Assembly (NCBI GenBank): GCA_003117195.1
Contig: BDSI01000007.1
Coordinates: 310,001 to 374,000, forward strand
Length of the DNA stretch: 64,000 nt
From: Eudorina sp. 2006-703-Eu-15
Lineage: Eukaryota > Chlorophyta > Chlorophyceae > Chlamydomonadales > Volvocaceae
Direction of reading: 5' to 3'
The notes beneath the pieces are model-generated. The model had not been told where the DNA came from. It ran no database searches and saw nothing but the letters and a program-made list of their open reading frames with translations. Shown here piece after piece: positions 37,165 to 47,954 of this stretch. Each line of letters begins with the position of its first letter. Position 1 is the first letter of the stretch. Both the position numbers and the translations under genes were made by a program.

Positions 37165-40100
37165 CTACCGCCGCCGCAGCCGCGAGGAGCAGGCGCTGCG
37201 GATGTCCTGGAAGGGGTCCGTGCCTGCCAAAGGAAGGGCACCAGAAGGGCCACACCAGGGGAGCGGGGAGGGAGGGAGGCACCCGGGGACGCTTAGATGC
37301 CAAAACGCATTGGCAGGCACCCGGGGCATACGGCTAGGGAGTTGCGCTGACTGCCCAGGACCGCGTTGCGTTGCCCAGGACCGCGTTGCTACCAGCAGCG
37401 TTGGGGGGCGCGGAGCTACAGTACTGGGCTACCTCGTTGTCCCCTCCTGGCCCGAGGGGGGCCTCGCTCCAGGTACCGGTAGGTGCACTCCTCTGTCCGG
37501 ATCACCCAGCCCAGCGCCCCAGCCGCGCAGCCGCCGTCGCACCCATCCACCCATGCAGCCACTGACCTGAGCCGCTGCGCTTCTTCTTAAAGAACTTGCA
37601 GACCAGCTTGCAGAAGGTGAGCAGCCGCCTGCACGCCATGCTGCCGTCCTGCATCGCGTAGAACTGGTCCGCAGCACTGACAAGCACGAGCAGGATGTCC
37701 CGGATCTCCTGCACCTCGCTGTCCTGTGGGGTCAGTCAGGCACACGTGGTCAGGCGGGACGTCAGGGCCACAGGCCGGCGGTCAGCCTAGCAGTGTGTGC
37801 GCCACACAGATCGGGTGCGGCCAACAACGCATCGAACCCCTCCACCCGGGCAGTAACAGCTAACAGGCGCTTCCATCCCCCAGCCACGCAGGAGGACGAT
37901 CCTGGGAGCTAGCGCACCTGCAGCACCAGCCCCGAGTGCGCCGAGCCACCGCCGCTGCCGCCCCCACCGCTGCCGCCACCACGGAAGCAGCAGAAGAACA
38001 TCCGACCCAGCACGCCGGCGCCGCCGCCGCTGCCTCCCTCCATGAGCTCCCTCGGGTGGGGCGCCCCCAGCAGCATCAGCCCCCGGATGGCGTGTTCCGT
38101 CAGCAGAACCAAGTAATCGTCCTTTTCGCCGTCGGTCTTGTGGATGTGCTGCAGCACGATGCCTGCGGAGTTGAGGAGAACGGAAGGGGCAGCGGGCATC
38201 AAGCCACGCAGCGCCGAGCATGAGGCGCGCAGTCCCACGTCTGGAAATCAGGAATGAGGGACTCGGGGTCTTCGTATTGGAGCGCGCGACTGTGTGATGA
38301 TCTGTTGAAGCGCGCGCGGCTCATGCATGCGCGTCCAGGTGGCCAAGCCAAAAGGGCATAGGGCCCCCTCGATGCCCGTGGGAGTAACTTGCGAAACAGC
38401 CCGCGGCGCCGCTGGTGGCGGCGGAGTCGGGGCGAGGGGAGTCCCATGTTGCGGGGTGGCAGTTCTAGGGCGTCCCGGGCCCTCCGGACCGAGGTCGCGG
38501 GGCGCCCGCCAGTCAAACGCTGGCGCCCGCCAGTCAAACGCTGGCGGCGCCACCCACATTTGCAGGGGATGCAATCCGATGATACCGGGCTCTAGGGTTA
38601 GAGAGCGCTGGGTCCCGTCGGGACGCCTTCATACACGGGAATGAGGCACTGCACAAATGTGCGGTAAGGCTTGGCCGTCCGGTTAGTTGTGCCGGGTGCA
38701 GGTGCTGTGGCCCTGTCCCCCGCCTCACCCAGGCAGCACGACGAGATCGACTTGTGCACTCTGGTGCGGCTGAGGCGGCTGATGAGCTGCCAGTTGAGGT
38801 GTCCCTTGAGGGCGGATCCCTCGGCGGTGAAGGACGGGTCGGTGGCGTCGGTGGCGTCGTCCACACTGCCGGTGGTGCCGTCCCGGCCGCTCATGCCCGA
38901 GGGCCCGCCGTCGCCATCGCCTTTGTGCCTGCGCGACAGGACAGGACGCAATCTCAATCCGCAGCAGCAGCAGCAGCAGCCAAGAAACGTGGGCTGACCG
39001 CTAAACTCTGTCTTTTGCCCGATGACCAGCAAGGGGGCAGGCCGATGGCGGGGGGCAACACACCAACGTTGTGCAAACGCAGTGCCCCCGTGTTTCGGTG
39101 CGTCCGTCCTGGTGGGAAGCAAGTCGGGACGGTGACCGCAAAGGCCGCCAAGGGCTCCGGTCCCAAACCCCAGTGGTCAGGCCTGGTGCTGTGCCCGACT
39201 GTCCGGCCTGCATACCCACGCATACGACCGAGAGCTGCACATGCTACACAGAGGCAGACCCCCGCTCCAGTCAGTGCAACCTCCATCACGTTTGGGCCGC
39301 GCATCGCGCCCCGCCGTCCCTCGACTTACTTCGCCTGCTGTGCGGTGGTGGGGCTGGCGTCCACGCTCTCCGCCAGCACCTCGGCCATCTCGACAGCCTT
39401 CTGGTACAGCTTCAGCGCCTCCATCAGGCTGCTGCCCGTGTAGGCGGCCTCCGCGGCTCGGTGGCTGCGACGCGAGGTGGGGCGGGATCGGCCGCGTCTT
39501 GGGTTTGGACCCCCACAGGACAAAAGGGAGGGGGAACAAGCAGGTTACGAGGAACAGGGTACGACATGGACATGCCGATGGGGGCGCGCGACTTCCCAAC
39601 ACGGTGCCGTACTTGCCGTACTGGCCGCCTCCTACTGGACACATGGTGCCGTGGTTCGTTGACAGACCTCGGGGTGTCCTGTAGGCCCCTGGTTGTACGG
39701 CACTTGGTCGCTGCCCTCTGGGGCCCCCACCGCCCTCCGTCGCTGTACTGCACTGTAATTGAACTGCACTGTACTGCACTGTACTCACTAGAACTCGATG
39801 GCCTTGAGGGAGCACTCCGCCTCAGCCAACTCGTGCCCCATGCAGGCCTGGCTCCAGTGGTAGGCGATGGTGGCCAGGTTAGGCTTGCTCACGTGCTGCT
39901 CCTCCAGGCACTTCTCCAACTCCTGGGGGCAGCGAGGGCGGGAGGCCGGGCACAGAGGTGGTCTGGCAGTGCAGATTGGTACAGGGAGGGAGGAACAAAG
40001 GGGGTTAGCGGCCCCATCAAGGTGGGTGGTGCCTTGCCAGCGATACCAGCGACCTCACGGCGTTCAGCGAGACGAGCTACGCCAGGGAGGGTTGCAAGGC

Positions 40101-40839
40101 GTGAAGTAACCGAGCCCCAGCCCCAGCCCCAGCCCCAGCCCCAGCCCCAGCCCCAGCCGCGCAGAGCAATGCAGCCGTTCGACGCTATGTTGAAAGCTCA
40201 AAGTGGATCACGCGTCAGGCACGAACAGTGTCCCTGGGCCCCACCCCGCATGGGCATCCGAACCCAAGCCGCATGAGTGCGGCCCCCCCAGTAGTTATCG
40301 CTCCCTGAATCAGTTACCTGCGCCAGCTTGGCGTGCAGTCTCCGTCGCTGGTAATGGGGGATGAGGTCGTAAACGATATCCAGCTCCACCATGTTGAATT
40401 CCCACACGCCCTCCGTGTCAGTGGCCTTCAGGAAGTTGCCCCGCTCCAGCTCCTGCAGGTGCGTCCGCAGCTCCTCCTTGCTCCTGTTGATAGGGTAGGA
40501 CTTGTGCAGGATGTCCAGGTCCACCCACTGGCCCATCACCGACGCCACCTTGAGGGACAGGTGGGCTAAGGGCCTCAGGCGGTCCATGCGCTCGATGATC
40601 ACCTGCAGCCGCAGTGCGGGCGGACGGGCGGGTGGGTCGTGTGTGTTCGTAGGCAGGCAGAGCAGGTAGTCTGTGACGTGCAAGGGGCACAGCTAAGCTC
40701 AGGAAATGCCCGAATGCCACCAGACCGCCCCGGCCCCACCCCATACAGCAATTAGAAGGACACATGGTAATAAGGTTGAGGGCGGATGACGAGCTGCGTA
40801 GCTCAGCACATGTCGGCAGGCTGTCGGAGTTTATGGCGG

Positions 40840-40887
<48 letters not shown>

Positions 40888-41767
40888 TGGAGAAAGATAA
40901 GACCCCAAGAAAGGGCGCAAACCCAACACACGCCCAACCAGAGTTGCATGCAGATGTGAGCCCCTGAAATGTGCGGCGTATGGAGGTGCACCGGTAACCT
41001 GGTGTGTTGGCCGGTCTGGCTGCATGAGACCAGCCTCCCAGGTGATGGGGGATGGATGCGCAGTCGTTGGTGTGGGCGGATGAGATACGGCGCCTGCGAG
41101 CTGCCTGAGGCCGTTGGAACGCCCGGTCGGGACTGAGTGCCCACCTTGTGACAGCTACACACTTCGCACTCCTGCCGTGCCTGCGATGTATGGAGCACAC
41201 GCAAAGTCACAAACACACACGGTCCTGGTTTGGGTCGGGCGGGTCTCTTATTAAACACACGGTTGTGGGTGGGCTTCACATTAAACACAAACACACACAA
41301 CCTGGGTTCGGTCGGGCGGGCTTCTTTTCGAAACACACAAACGCACAGCTTGGCTCGCATCGGGCACATACACCTGTACACCTGTACACCTGTACACCTG
41401 TACACCTGTACACCTGTACACCTGTACACCTGTACACCTGTACACCTGTACACGCACAAACACGCGCTTCGCTATCAGGTGTCAGGTGTCGGTAATTTGG
41501 GTTCCGGGTGGCTTCTATCTACCTCCACCGCCTGTGTCGCCCATTCCGCTGGACTACGCTCCTCGCGGGTCAGTTTCATTTCACACACACCTTCCGGGAG
41601 TTGACGCACTGGGCCCGGTCGAGGGCGCTGGCGAGCTCGGCGCCCCGGTCCGCCGGCAGAGGGGGCCGCGGGCCCGGACACCGGGCCGTGACTCCCTCGA
41701 TGCCCAGCGGCCTGTTGCCGCCCAGGACGTCCTGGTCGGGGTAGCTCACGTCGCCCATCACCTTCAT
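37165..41767 (-). CDS. Truncated paralogue of the sAC-like protein, C-terminal region only
   Basis: Eight exons keep one frame and give 463 residues: 41767-41591, 40602-40318, 39922-39789, 39464-39330, 38928-38729, 38162-37918, 37723-37567, 37223-37165. Each matches, with the same splice phases, an exon of the large cyclase gene at 46472-51748; the VASVMGQWVDLDILHK and GNFLKATD segments are nearly identical. No cyclase or P-loop part is present. The ATG at 41767 lies inside the exon corresponding to 51748-51446, whose first half is missing and whose remainder has diverged. The last exon has lost a block found in the large copy and ends at a TAG after SSRLRRR, about 57 residues early; GQPMVGPELSRAVLGWQRQG follows out of use. 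It is either a young truncated gene or a pseudogene whose frame has survived; the intact phases favour the former. Confidence 0.7.
40114..40158 (+). repeat. CCCCAG hexamer tract
   Basis: CCCCAG units lie in the intron between the exons 40602-40318 and 39922-39789. A shorter version occupies the matching intron of the large copy at about 50530-50560, so it predates the duplication and has changed length since. Confidence 0.85.
40841..40883 (+). repeat. (GT)n microsatellite
   Basis: A pure GT run in the first intron of the cyclase paralogue. Confidence 0.95.
41370..41453 (+). repeat. 10-bp minisatellite ACACCTGTAC
   Basis: About eight identical units in the first intron of the cyclase paralogue. 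The unit contains the near-palindrome CCTGTACACCTG. Confidence 0.95.
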
Positions 41768-43230
41768 TGGGTTTAGCGCGCCTGCGTGAGATCCAACGGT
41801 GCCAGCAGGGCGATGGGAGCCGAGGGCAGGGTGCGACGCGGGAATTGAAGGACAATAACGACAGCAAGAGCACGAGACGCCAGAGGCAGGAGCGAGATGG
41901 GGACAGGGCGAGGGGGCACCGGACAAGGACTGGGAGAAGGCCTCCCTTTGACTGTATGATTGAGGAATGTGTAGTAAGGCGGGTCTGCGCATGTAGTATG
42001 CCTGTTGCACGTACGGCCTGTTATACTACGGCCCGGGTTGACCGATGCAATAAAATGTTGCGCACTGATGCGCCCAGGCTCGGTAATACTGCGCTGGTAG
42101 TGCAAGTGTGGGTGGGATAAAGCTTCGCAGCTGCGAAACGGTCACTGCCCATGTATAACCGCGCGCCTTAACCACCATCTCGCCAGTCACCCCCTCCAGC
42201 AGAGTCAGCTAGGTATGTTCCCTAGTAGTGATCTGTATTGCCATCATTTGAATAGGGCTGCATGCTCGCATGGGCAGTGTCGGTGTGCTGTCGCCATGGC
42301 ACGCGCCGCGTCGTTGCCTTACTGTTTCAGGTCAGCAGATGTAGGCGATGTAGCTCTTAGATAGTAATATTCATTACGCTATACCACTTGTTTGTTTGGG
42401 ACTCGGTCACGGACAGTGGCCTGTTTGCCTGCATCTAAGGCTGCCGTAGGAAAGCCTGTTCAGCTAGCAGACTGAACAAAATCCAATGACATCGATATTG
42501 GATTTTATGTTACTTGTTCTGACGTTTCCTGTTTGTGCCGTTTGTTATAAATGAAGTCGTTGGGTTCCGTTTCAACTAGTTACGGCACGGGTTACATGGA
42601 ACCAATTTTTAATCAGCTTCCGACATAAACGCTGCGACAGGTAGCATATAATTTTACCTCGTCACCAGGCCAATTATTTGTCGCACGGGTTGATCGTGAC
42701 TGGGCATGTCGGCCGTGCATAACGTGCCGACCGGTGCCCCCCATCGCCCCCGACACCCTTAGCATGAGCCACGCCACGCAGCTCTCCCACGACGTACCTG
42801 CGCGGATCAAACACTTACGAACGACATTATGAACGCGCACTCATTCAGCCCTGCAAGCCCCCGCCTTTGCAGGTGCCCAATCGTACAACACGGCAAGGCA
42901 ACTAACCATGAAAACGTCTTGTGTGTGACGTCATTAAGCTGCCCATCGTACATCCGTGTTTACTTGTCCTTAGGCATGAACCCGTTAGGCCACTGAACTT
43001 GCACCAAGCGGTCGTTTCGTTCCAAGAAAGCGATATCGACCCGCGTCTGAACGCACCATCCCAGAGCCCGACGCTGCGGCCCTTTGCCAGGTACCGTAGG
43101 CGAGACAGACAATCGACATGGCGTTGGCCGTTACATTTGTCTGCGAGGGATGCAACTTTCCAAACCTGCAGTTTCGTTCGAGCGCACTTCCCCCTGGAGG
43201 CGCATGTCTCTCTTCTCCTGCCGGGCAACG
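41768..43230. other. Region upstream of the cyclase paralogue
   Basis: Similarity to the large cyclase gene stops near 41790. From 42100 to 43000 the sequence is AT-richer and holds no convincing exon. It should contain the paralogue's promoter and the 3' untranslated region of the small gene at 43231. Confidence 0.45.
43131..43135 (-). terminator. TGTAA poly(A) signal candidate of the small gene
   Basis: TTACA on the plus strand gives TGTAA on the minus strand, about 96 bases beyond the proposed stop at 43231. Position and sequence fit a chlamydomonad 3' end and support the gene model. Confidence 0.4.
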
Positions 43231-43830
43231 TTAGCGTCCGGGCCGGGGCCTCCAGAGGCCCCGTTGTACACCCCAACTGAACTGTCGCTCCTCCGACAAC
43301 AGCCATGGGCTTCTCGACGGCCGGGCGACCCCGGCGGCGACCCTGACCCTGGGTGGGTGCGCAGTGTGTTTCAGAACGCGTCATGACGGCCACAGAACGG
43401 GGCCGTCTCTGTCAAGCCACCACAATCCAGCCACAATCCCGCTTGATTGCGCGCTTGCCGACTCACCGGGCCGGACCATTTGGCGGGCCCGACTTGCTGT
43501 CCACAAACCATCCGCTACCCGTCCCATTCGGCCCAAACAGGGACCCTAGGTCCCAGGGGCTGCGCAGCACAAACAGCCCCAGGTCATTCTGCTCCACGTA
43601 CAACGATTGGGTAGGCACGTTCCTGGCGTGGCGTGCGCTGGGGCACATGTGCTCGCTGCCACATAGCGCATCCGCCTCCGTGGATCCCATCGCCCGCCAC
43701 CACCTCACCACCACCGCTGCGGGCGGGCGTGCCGCTGCCACTCACCGGCTGGGCGCCACCGGGCGACCACTGCGGCCAACCACGTTCTCCACATACCTCC
43801 CTCTCCCCGCCCCAAAGCACACTATACACT
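43231..43830 (-). CDS. Tentative small multi-exon gene, unknown function
   Basis: Three pieces join with matching phases on the minus strand: an exon ending at 43746 (frame ...VENVVGRSGRPVAPS, start not located), an exon 43637-43467, and a terminal exon 43348-43231 ending TAA. Both donors are GTGAGT and both acceptors end CCCCAG or CCCAG. The middle exon reads NVPTQSLYVEQNDLGLFVLR and later GPNGTGSGWFVDSKSG, which has the composition of a real protein, vaguely like a beta-rich lectin-type strand pair, but I do not recognise it. A TGTAA follows at 43131. Further 5' exons must exist between about 43800 and 44300 and I could not define them. It could also be chance. Confidence 0.3.
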
Positions 43831-46471
43831 AAAACACTATACAGGCGGAGCGCCCAGGGATCCTATCGCATCTGCGGGTCGCAACATAACATAATACACC
43901 TCATCACCGGATCACGAGGTGCGAGCGGCAATGTACCGTATGCGGTGGGGCGAGGTCTGCGGCGGCCCCCAGAGCCTATAGACCGCCCTCGCTCCCTGGA
44001 GCAAACAGACCGCTCCCGCTCCGAGCGTGGACTCGGGATGCAGGGCCTGGAGCAAACAGGACAGGCTCCTCGCAGGACGTCTCTCGCGGCCCTCTCAGGA
44101 CGTCGGAGCAGGACCCACACAAATAAGTCGAGCGATGATCATCATGAAGTGGATTGGACGTGCGATGTGTGGTGTTGTCAGAGTTGCCCTCTCTCGCTGA
44201 CTGAAGAGGGACTGAGAGCGGCTCGGCTCCGAGTCCGCGGCTCTGGACGTCGATCGAGCCACAGGCTCTGCGCGGTGATGCGGTCGTGAAGTCCCGGGCA
44301 GCACGGCGGACGAGGTGCCGGACGGGCAGCTGTGACAGGCGCCCTCCCCCCGCCGGCCCGCGCCAGGCACTCCCCGCGTGCCCCGCGTAACGCTCTCTGC
44401 GCACACTCAGCACACAGACATGCCTGGCGCGCCCAGGTATCGCGTTTTTGAGTAATGCTGACGACGCGAAAGGAGCTCAACCAAACAAAGGAGCTCAAAC
44501 AAACACAGCTCGAGGGCCCGAGAAGAGCTGCTGTGTTGCGTGACGCGTGCAACCACATGCTCGCCGCTCGCTTGGCACTTTTGTCGTCGTACAGGGGCCC
44601 CCGAGGTCTGCATGTGCAATCACAACGCGCACACAGACGACACACGAAGTGCGAGCGCACGCGCAAACTATGGAGCGGGCGCAAACTATGCAGCGGGCGC
44701 AAACTGATCACATGCGTCTGAATCGCTACGCCGCGGCCCCCGCCCGCGTCTTCTCCCAACAGCCCCGTCACGCGCGTGTGGCGCGCCCCTGCGGTGCTGC
44801 ACAAGCAAAGCGTGTGGGCGACCACGAAAGAGGGGGTTCGGTCGTCAAGACATTCACTGCACTGCATACACTGCACTGCACTGCACTGCACTGCACTGCA
44901 CTGCACTGCACTGCACTGCACTGCTCTGCGACGATCGCAAGGGCAGCGCGGGACCGTGGGAATGCCGCGGGCGCCGTGATGCGGCAGCGGTCCGCAGCGC
45001 CCCACACACGTTGCGGCACGCACGCCCACACACACGCGCGCGCGCGCAGGCGGGCCCACTCGCACATGCTTGTTCTGCGCCTTGCGCCCCGAGGAATAGA
45101 GATCCTCTTCTTCTCTGCCTGCCCGCCCTGTCTGAGTGTTCGAACCGGCCCCGGGATCGGTTACTGCCTGCGCACTGCCTGCCCCTCCCTCTCCCGCTTT
45201 GAATTGGGGCTTTCACCCTACGCGGTACTCCAGGGAAGGCTCACCCCAGCCTGAGCCTCACCTCCCCGAGCAGGACATCCCCATCCCCAGTCCCAGCACC
45301 GACACACACACACAAGTATCTTTTATACACATACACACACAGGGGCTCCGTTTCTAAACAGACAGGGGCTTCCCGTCCCTAGCGGATCTCAACGAACCCC
45401 GCTATGGCCCCTCCCAGCATTCACATCCCAACCCGCGCGCGCGGCACGAAGCCCCATTGCCCATTCGGGAGACGAGAGCTGTAGGGCCCTCCCTCTCTCC
45501 CTCCCTCCCGGGCTGCAACCGCCTCAAACACAATCGTAGCGCCCTCTAGGGTGGCGCGGGGCGGCACCCGTGCGGTCGTGTCTCCATGCGCGCCCCAAGC
45601 AGCTAGAGGCGCCGTCCTCAAGTTCGCTGTCCCCTCCTGCAGACCCAGCCCTCCCAGCAGCAGTAGTAATAACCCATGCACCCAACTCCGTGGGGGTGGC
45701 ATAGTGAACCCACACGCCGGTCCGGGCCGGGCAGCCCAGGCCCGGCCCCGTGCACAACACCGCAGCGCGCGCCTTCCTGGTATCCCGCCTCGCCCTGCAA
45801 AACGAACCCCCCTAAAGAGTGCCCCTGCACCCTGCCTCGACACAGGCAAAAGCCCTTCGACAGACGAAGCGGCGGAAGCGCAAACGCCAATGAGTGTACC
45901 AACCACGCATGCACGCAACATGACAGGACCTTGCTCACGTGGCGACCAGGGCGCTCGCTCCCTCACATCCTACCACCGGATTGGCTATCACCCGTCCCTC
46001 GCTCCCTCCCCCGTGAAGCAAAGACTCAAGCCCGCTCTTTGCAACCTTGCAATCCGGCGCGCCCGTTCCACCCTGGGCTCAAAGACCCGTGGGACTGCCC
46101 GGTGGCGCCGGAGCGGCGCGCGCCTTCCCCTCACCTCCACGAAAGCCGCCGCACGCAGGGCGCCCCGGCCCTAGCACCTCGCGAGCAAGGGGCAGGGGGT
46201 GCAGCTCTCGCCCCCAGAAAGCACCCACACCCACCACGACCAGCTCTCCGTAGCCGCCGAAACCCGCTATGCTTCTTCTCATGCTGCCACTCTCGGCCGT
46301 GTCCGCGTCGCCTTCCCGCCTCCCGCCAAGCGGGCAATCCCCCCTCCCATTGCCCTTCCTCCCCTCGCGCAGCCCTCATCTGAGCAACAGCAAGCCCGAC
46401 CTGGTCCACAGCGCCCCGCTCTCTCTTCCCCCTTCCTCCTCTTGCCTCCCCTCCCTCCCTCCCCGTCTCTC
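43831..46471. other. Intergenic region with repeats, no supported gene
   Basis: Open frames here overlap on all frames and lack motifs. Holds the CTGCA array, a direct repeat of AGCGGGCGCAAACT at about 44675-44703, a short CA run and, near 46370, the duplicated segment's end. The 3' untranslated region of the large cyclase gene should start at 46471. Confidence 0.45.
44852..44924 (+). repeat. CTGCA pentamer array
   Basis: CACTG/CTGCA units repeat without a gap for over 60 bases. The unit CTGCAC with its complement GTGCAG is nearly self-complementary. Confidence 0.95.
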
Positions 46472-47913
46472 TCAGTTGTGCGTGCGGCCCAGGGTGCCCT
46501 GCCGCTGCCAGCCCAGCACCGCGCGGCTCAGCTCCGGACCTACCATCGGCTGCCCCACCGCCGCGTTCCTGGCCGCGGCCGCCTCCAGCGCCGGCTCCTG
46601 GCTGACCCCGAAGTCCAGGGTGGTCTGCAGCGCCCGACTGGCCTTGTAATTCTTGATGCGGGAGGAACAGGCGCTGCGGATGTCCTGGAAGGGGTCCGTG
46701 CCTGCGGAGCAAGGGCGCCAGAAGGGGCATATCCCGGGCGAGCGGGGAATTTGAGCGGAGAAGGAAAACACAGACAGCCCGGGCGAGGAGAGACACAACA
46801 GAGCGGGAGACGACGGGCGAGCACATAGGGTGGAGAAGGGCGCGTGCCGCTTTGTCGAATTGGACAGGAAGACGAGGAGGAGGAAGAGAAGGATGAGGAG
46901 GAGGAAGAGGGGGAGATGGAGGAGGAGGAGGAAGAGAAGGAGGAGGAGGAGAGCAAGAGGAGCAAGCCGCTGCGCCGTTAACCCGAAACCCTTCCCCGGC
47001 GAAGCGTCGCGCGGGCCTGCCCGTGGGGGGCCGGGTCGCGCGCCCGTGGTCTTGACCCGCGCCTTCGCACAGCCGACACTTGCGATACGGCATTCCCTAG
47101 CGAGGAACCTACATCCCTGCAGCACACTTCCCACACTCATCCACTTGCACCAGTACATCGTTTCCGGGCTGGTTTGGGCGGGGAAAGCCCGAAACGCAAC
47201 CCCACACCACATCTCCCTGGCTCCCAGCAGCGTTGCGGGGGTGTGGAGCTACGGTACTGGGCCACCTCGCTGCCCCCTCCTGGCCCGAGGGGGACCTCGC
47301 ACCAGGTACCGGTAGGTCCACTCCTCCGCATCTCCCAGGCTGGCGCCCCAGCCGGCCAGCCGCCGACACCCTAACCCGCCGCCGCACCCATCCACCCGCC
47401 CAGCCGCCCACCCGAATCGCTGCACTTGTTGAAGAACTTGCAGACCCGCTTGCAGAAGGTGAGCAACCGTGTGTACTCCCCGCCGTCGTGCTGCAGTGAG
47501 TAGTGCTCCGCCGCGATGATCAGCACGAGCAGGATGTCCCGGATCTCTTGCACCTCGCTGTCCTGTGGGTCGAGGGTGGAGTCGGCGAGGTTGTCAGGCG
47601 GGTGGTCAGGGCCACTGGCGGGTGGTCAGGGCCACAGGCGGGCGGTCAGTCTAGCTCTGTTGTGCCCCATTGATCGGGCGAGGCCGGCGCCGGCATGAGC
47701 CGGGGAAGCCGACCGCGCTTGTTGAGACAGAAGGGCCTTGAGCCTCAAACGTGGCGCCAGGGTGCCCCGGTGAGCTCACCAGCTGGTGTGAAATGTGGGT
47801 GCAGTGGATGACGGTTACGTGTTCGCGCCCTGAGAGGGGCGGAGCCCGTAACACCATCACCGCCGCCATCGCAACCGTAGACACCAAAACGCGCCGGACG
47901 CGGATCAGTTCTC

Positions 47914-47954
<41 letters not shown>

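Noticed and set aside
42902..43393. A 163-codon minus-strand frame
   Set aside because: It overlaps the proposed terminal exon of the small gene in another frame and reads through AT-rich sequence with no motif; the spliced alternative explains the acceptor and TGTAA better.
45421..46174. Long overlapping frames on both strands, one with a hydrophobic LLLLLLGGLG segment
   Set aside because: No splice partners, no motif, and open frames occur on both strands at once, as expected from GC-rich noncoding DNA.
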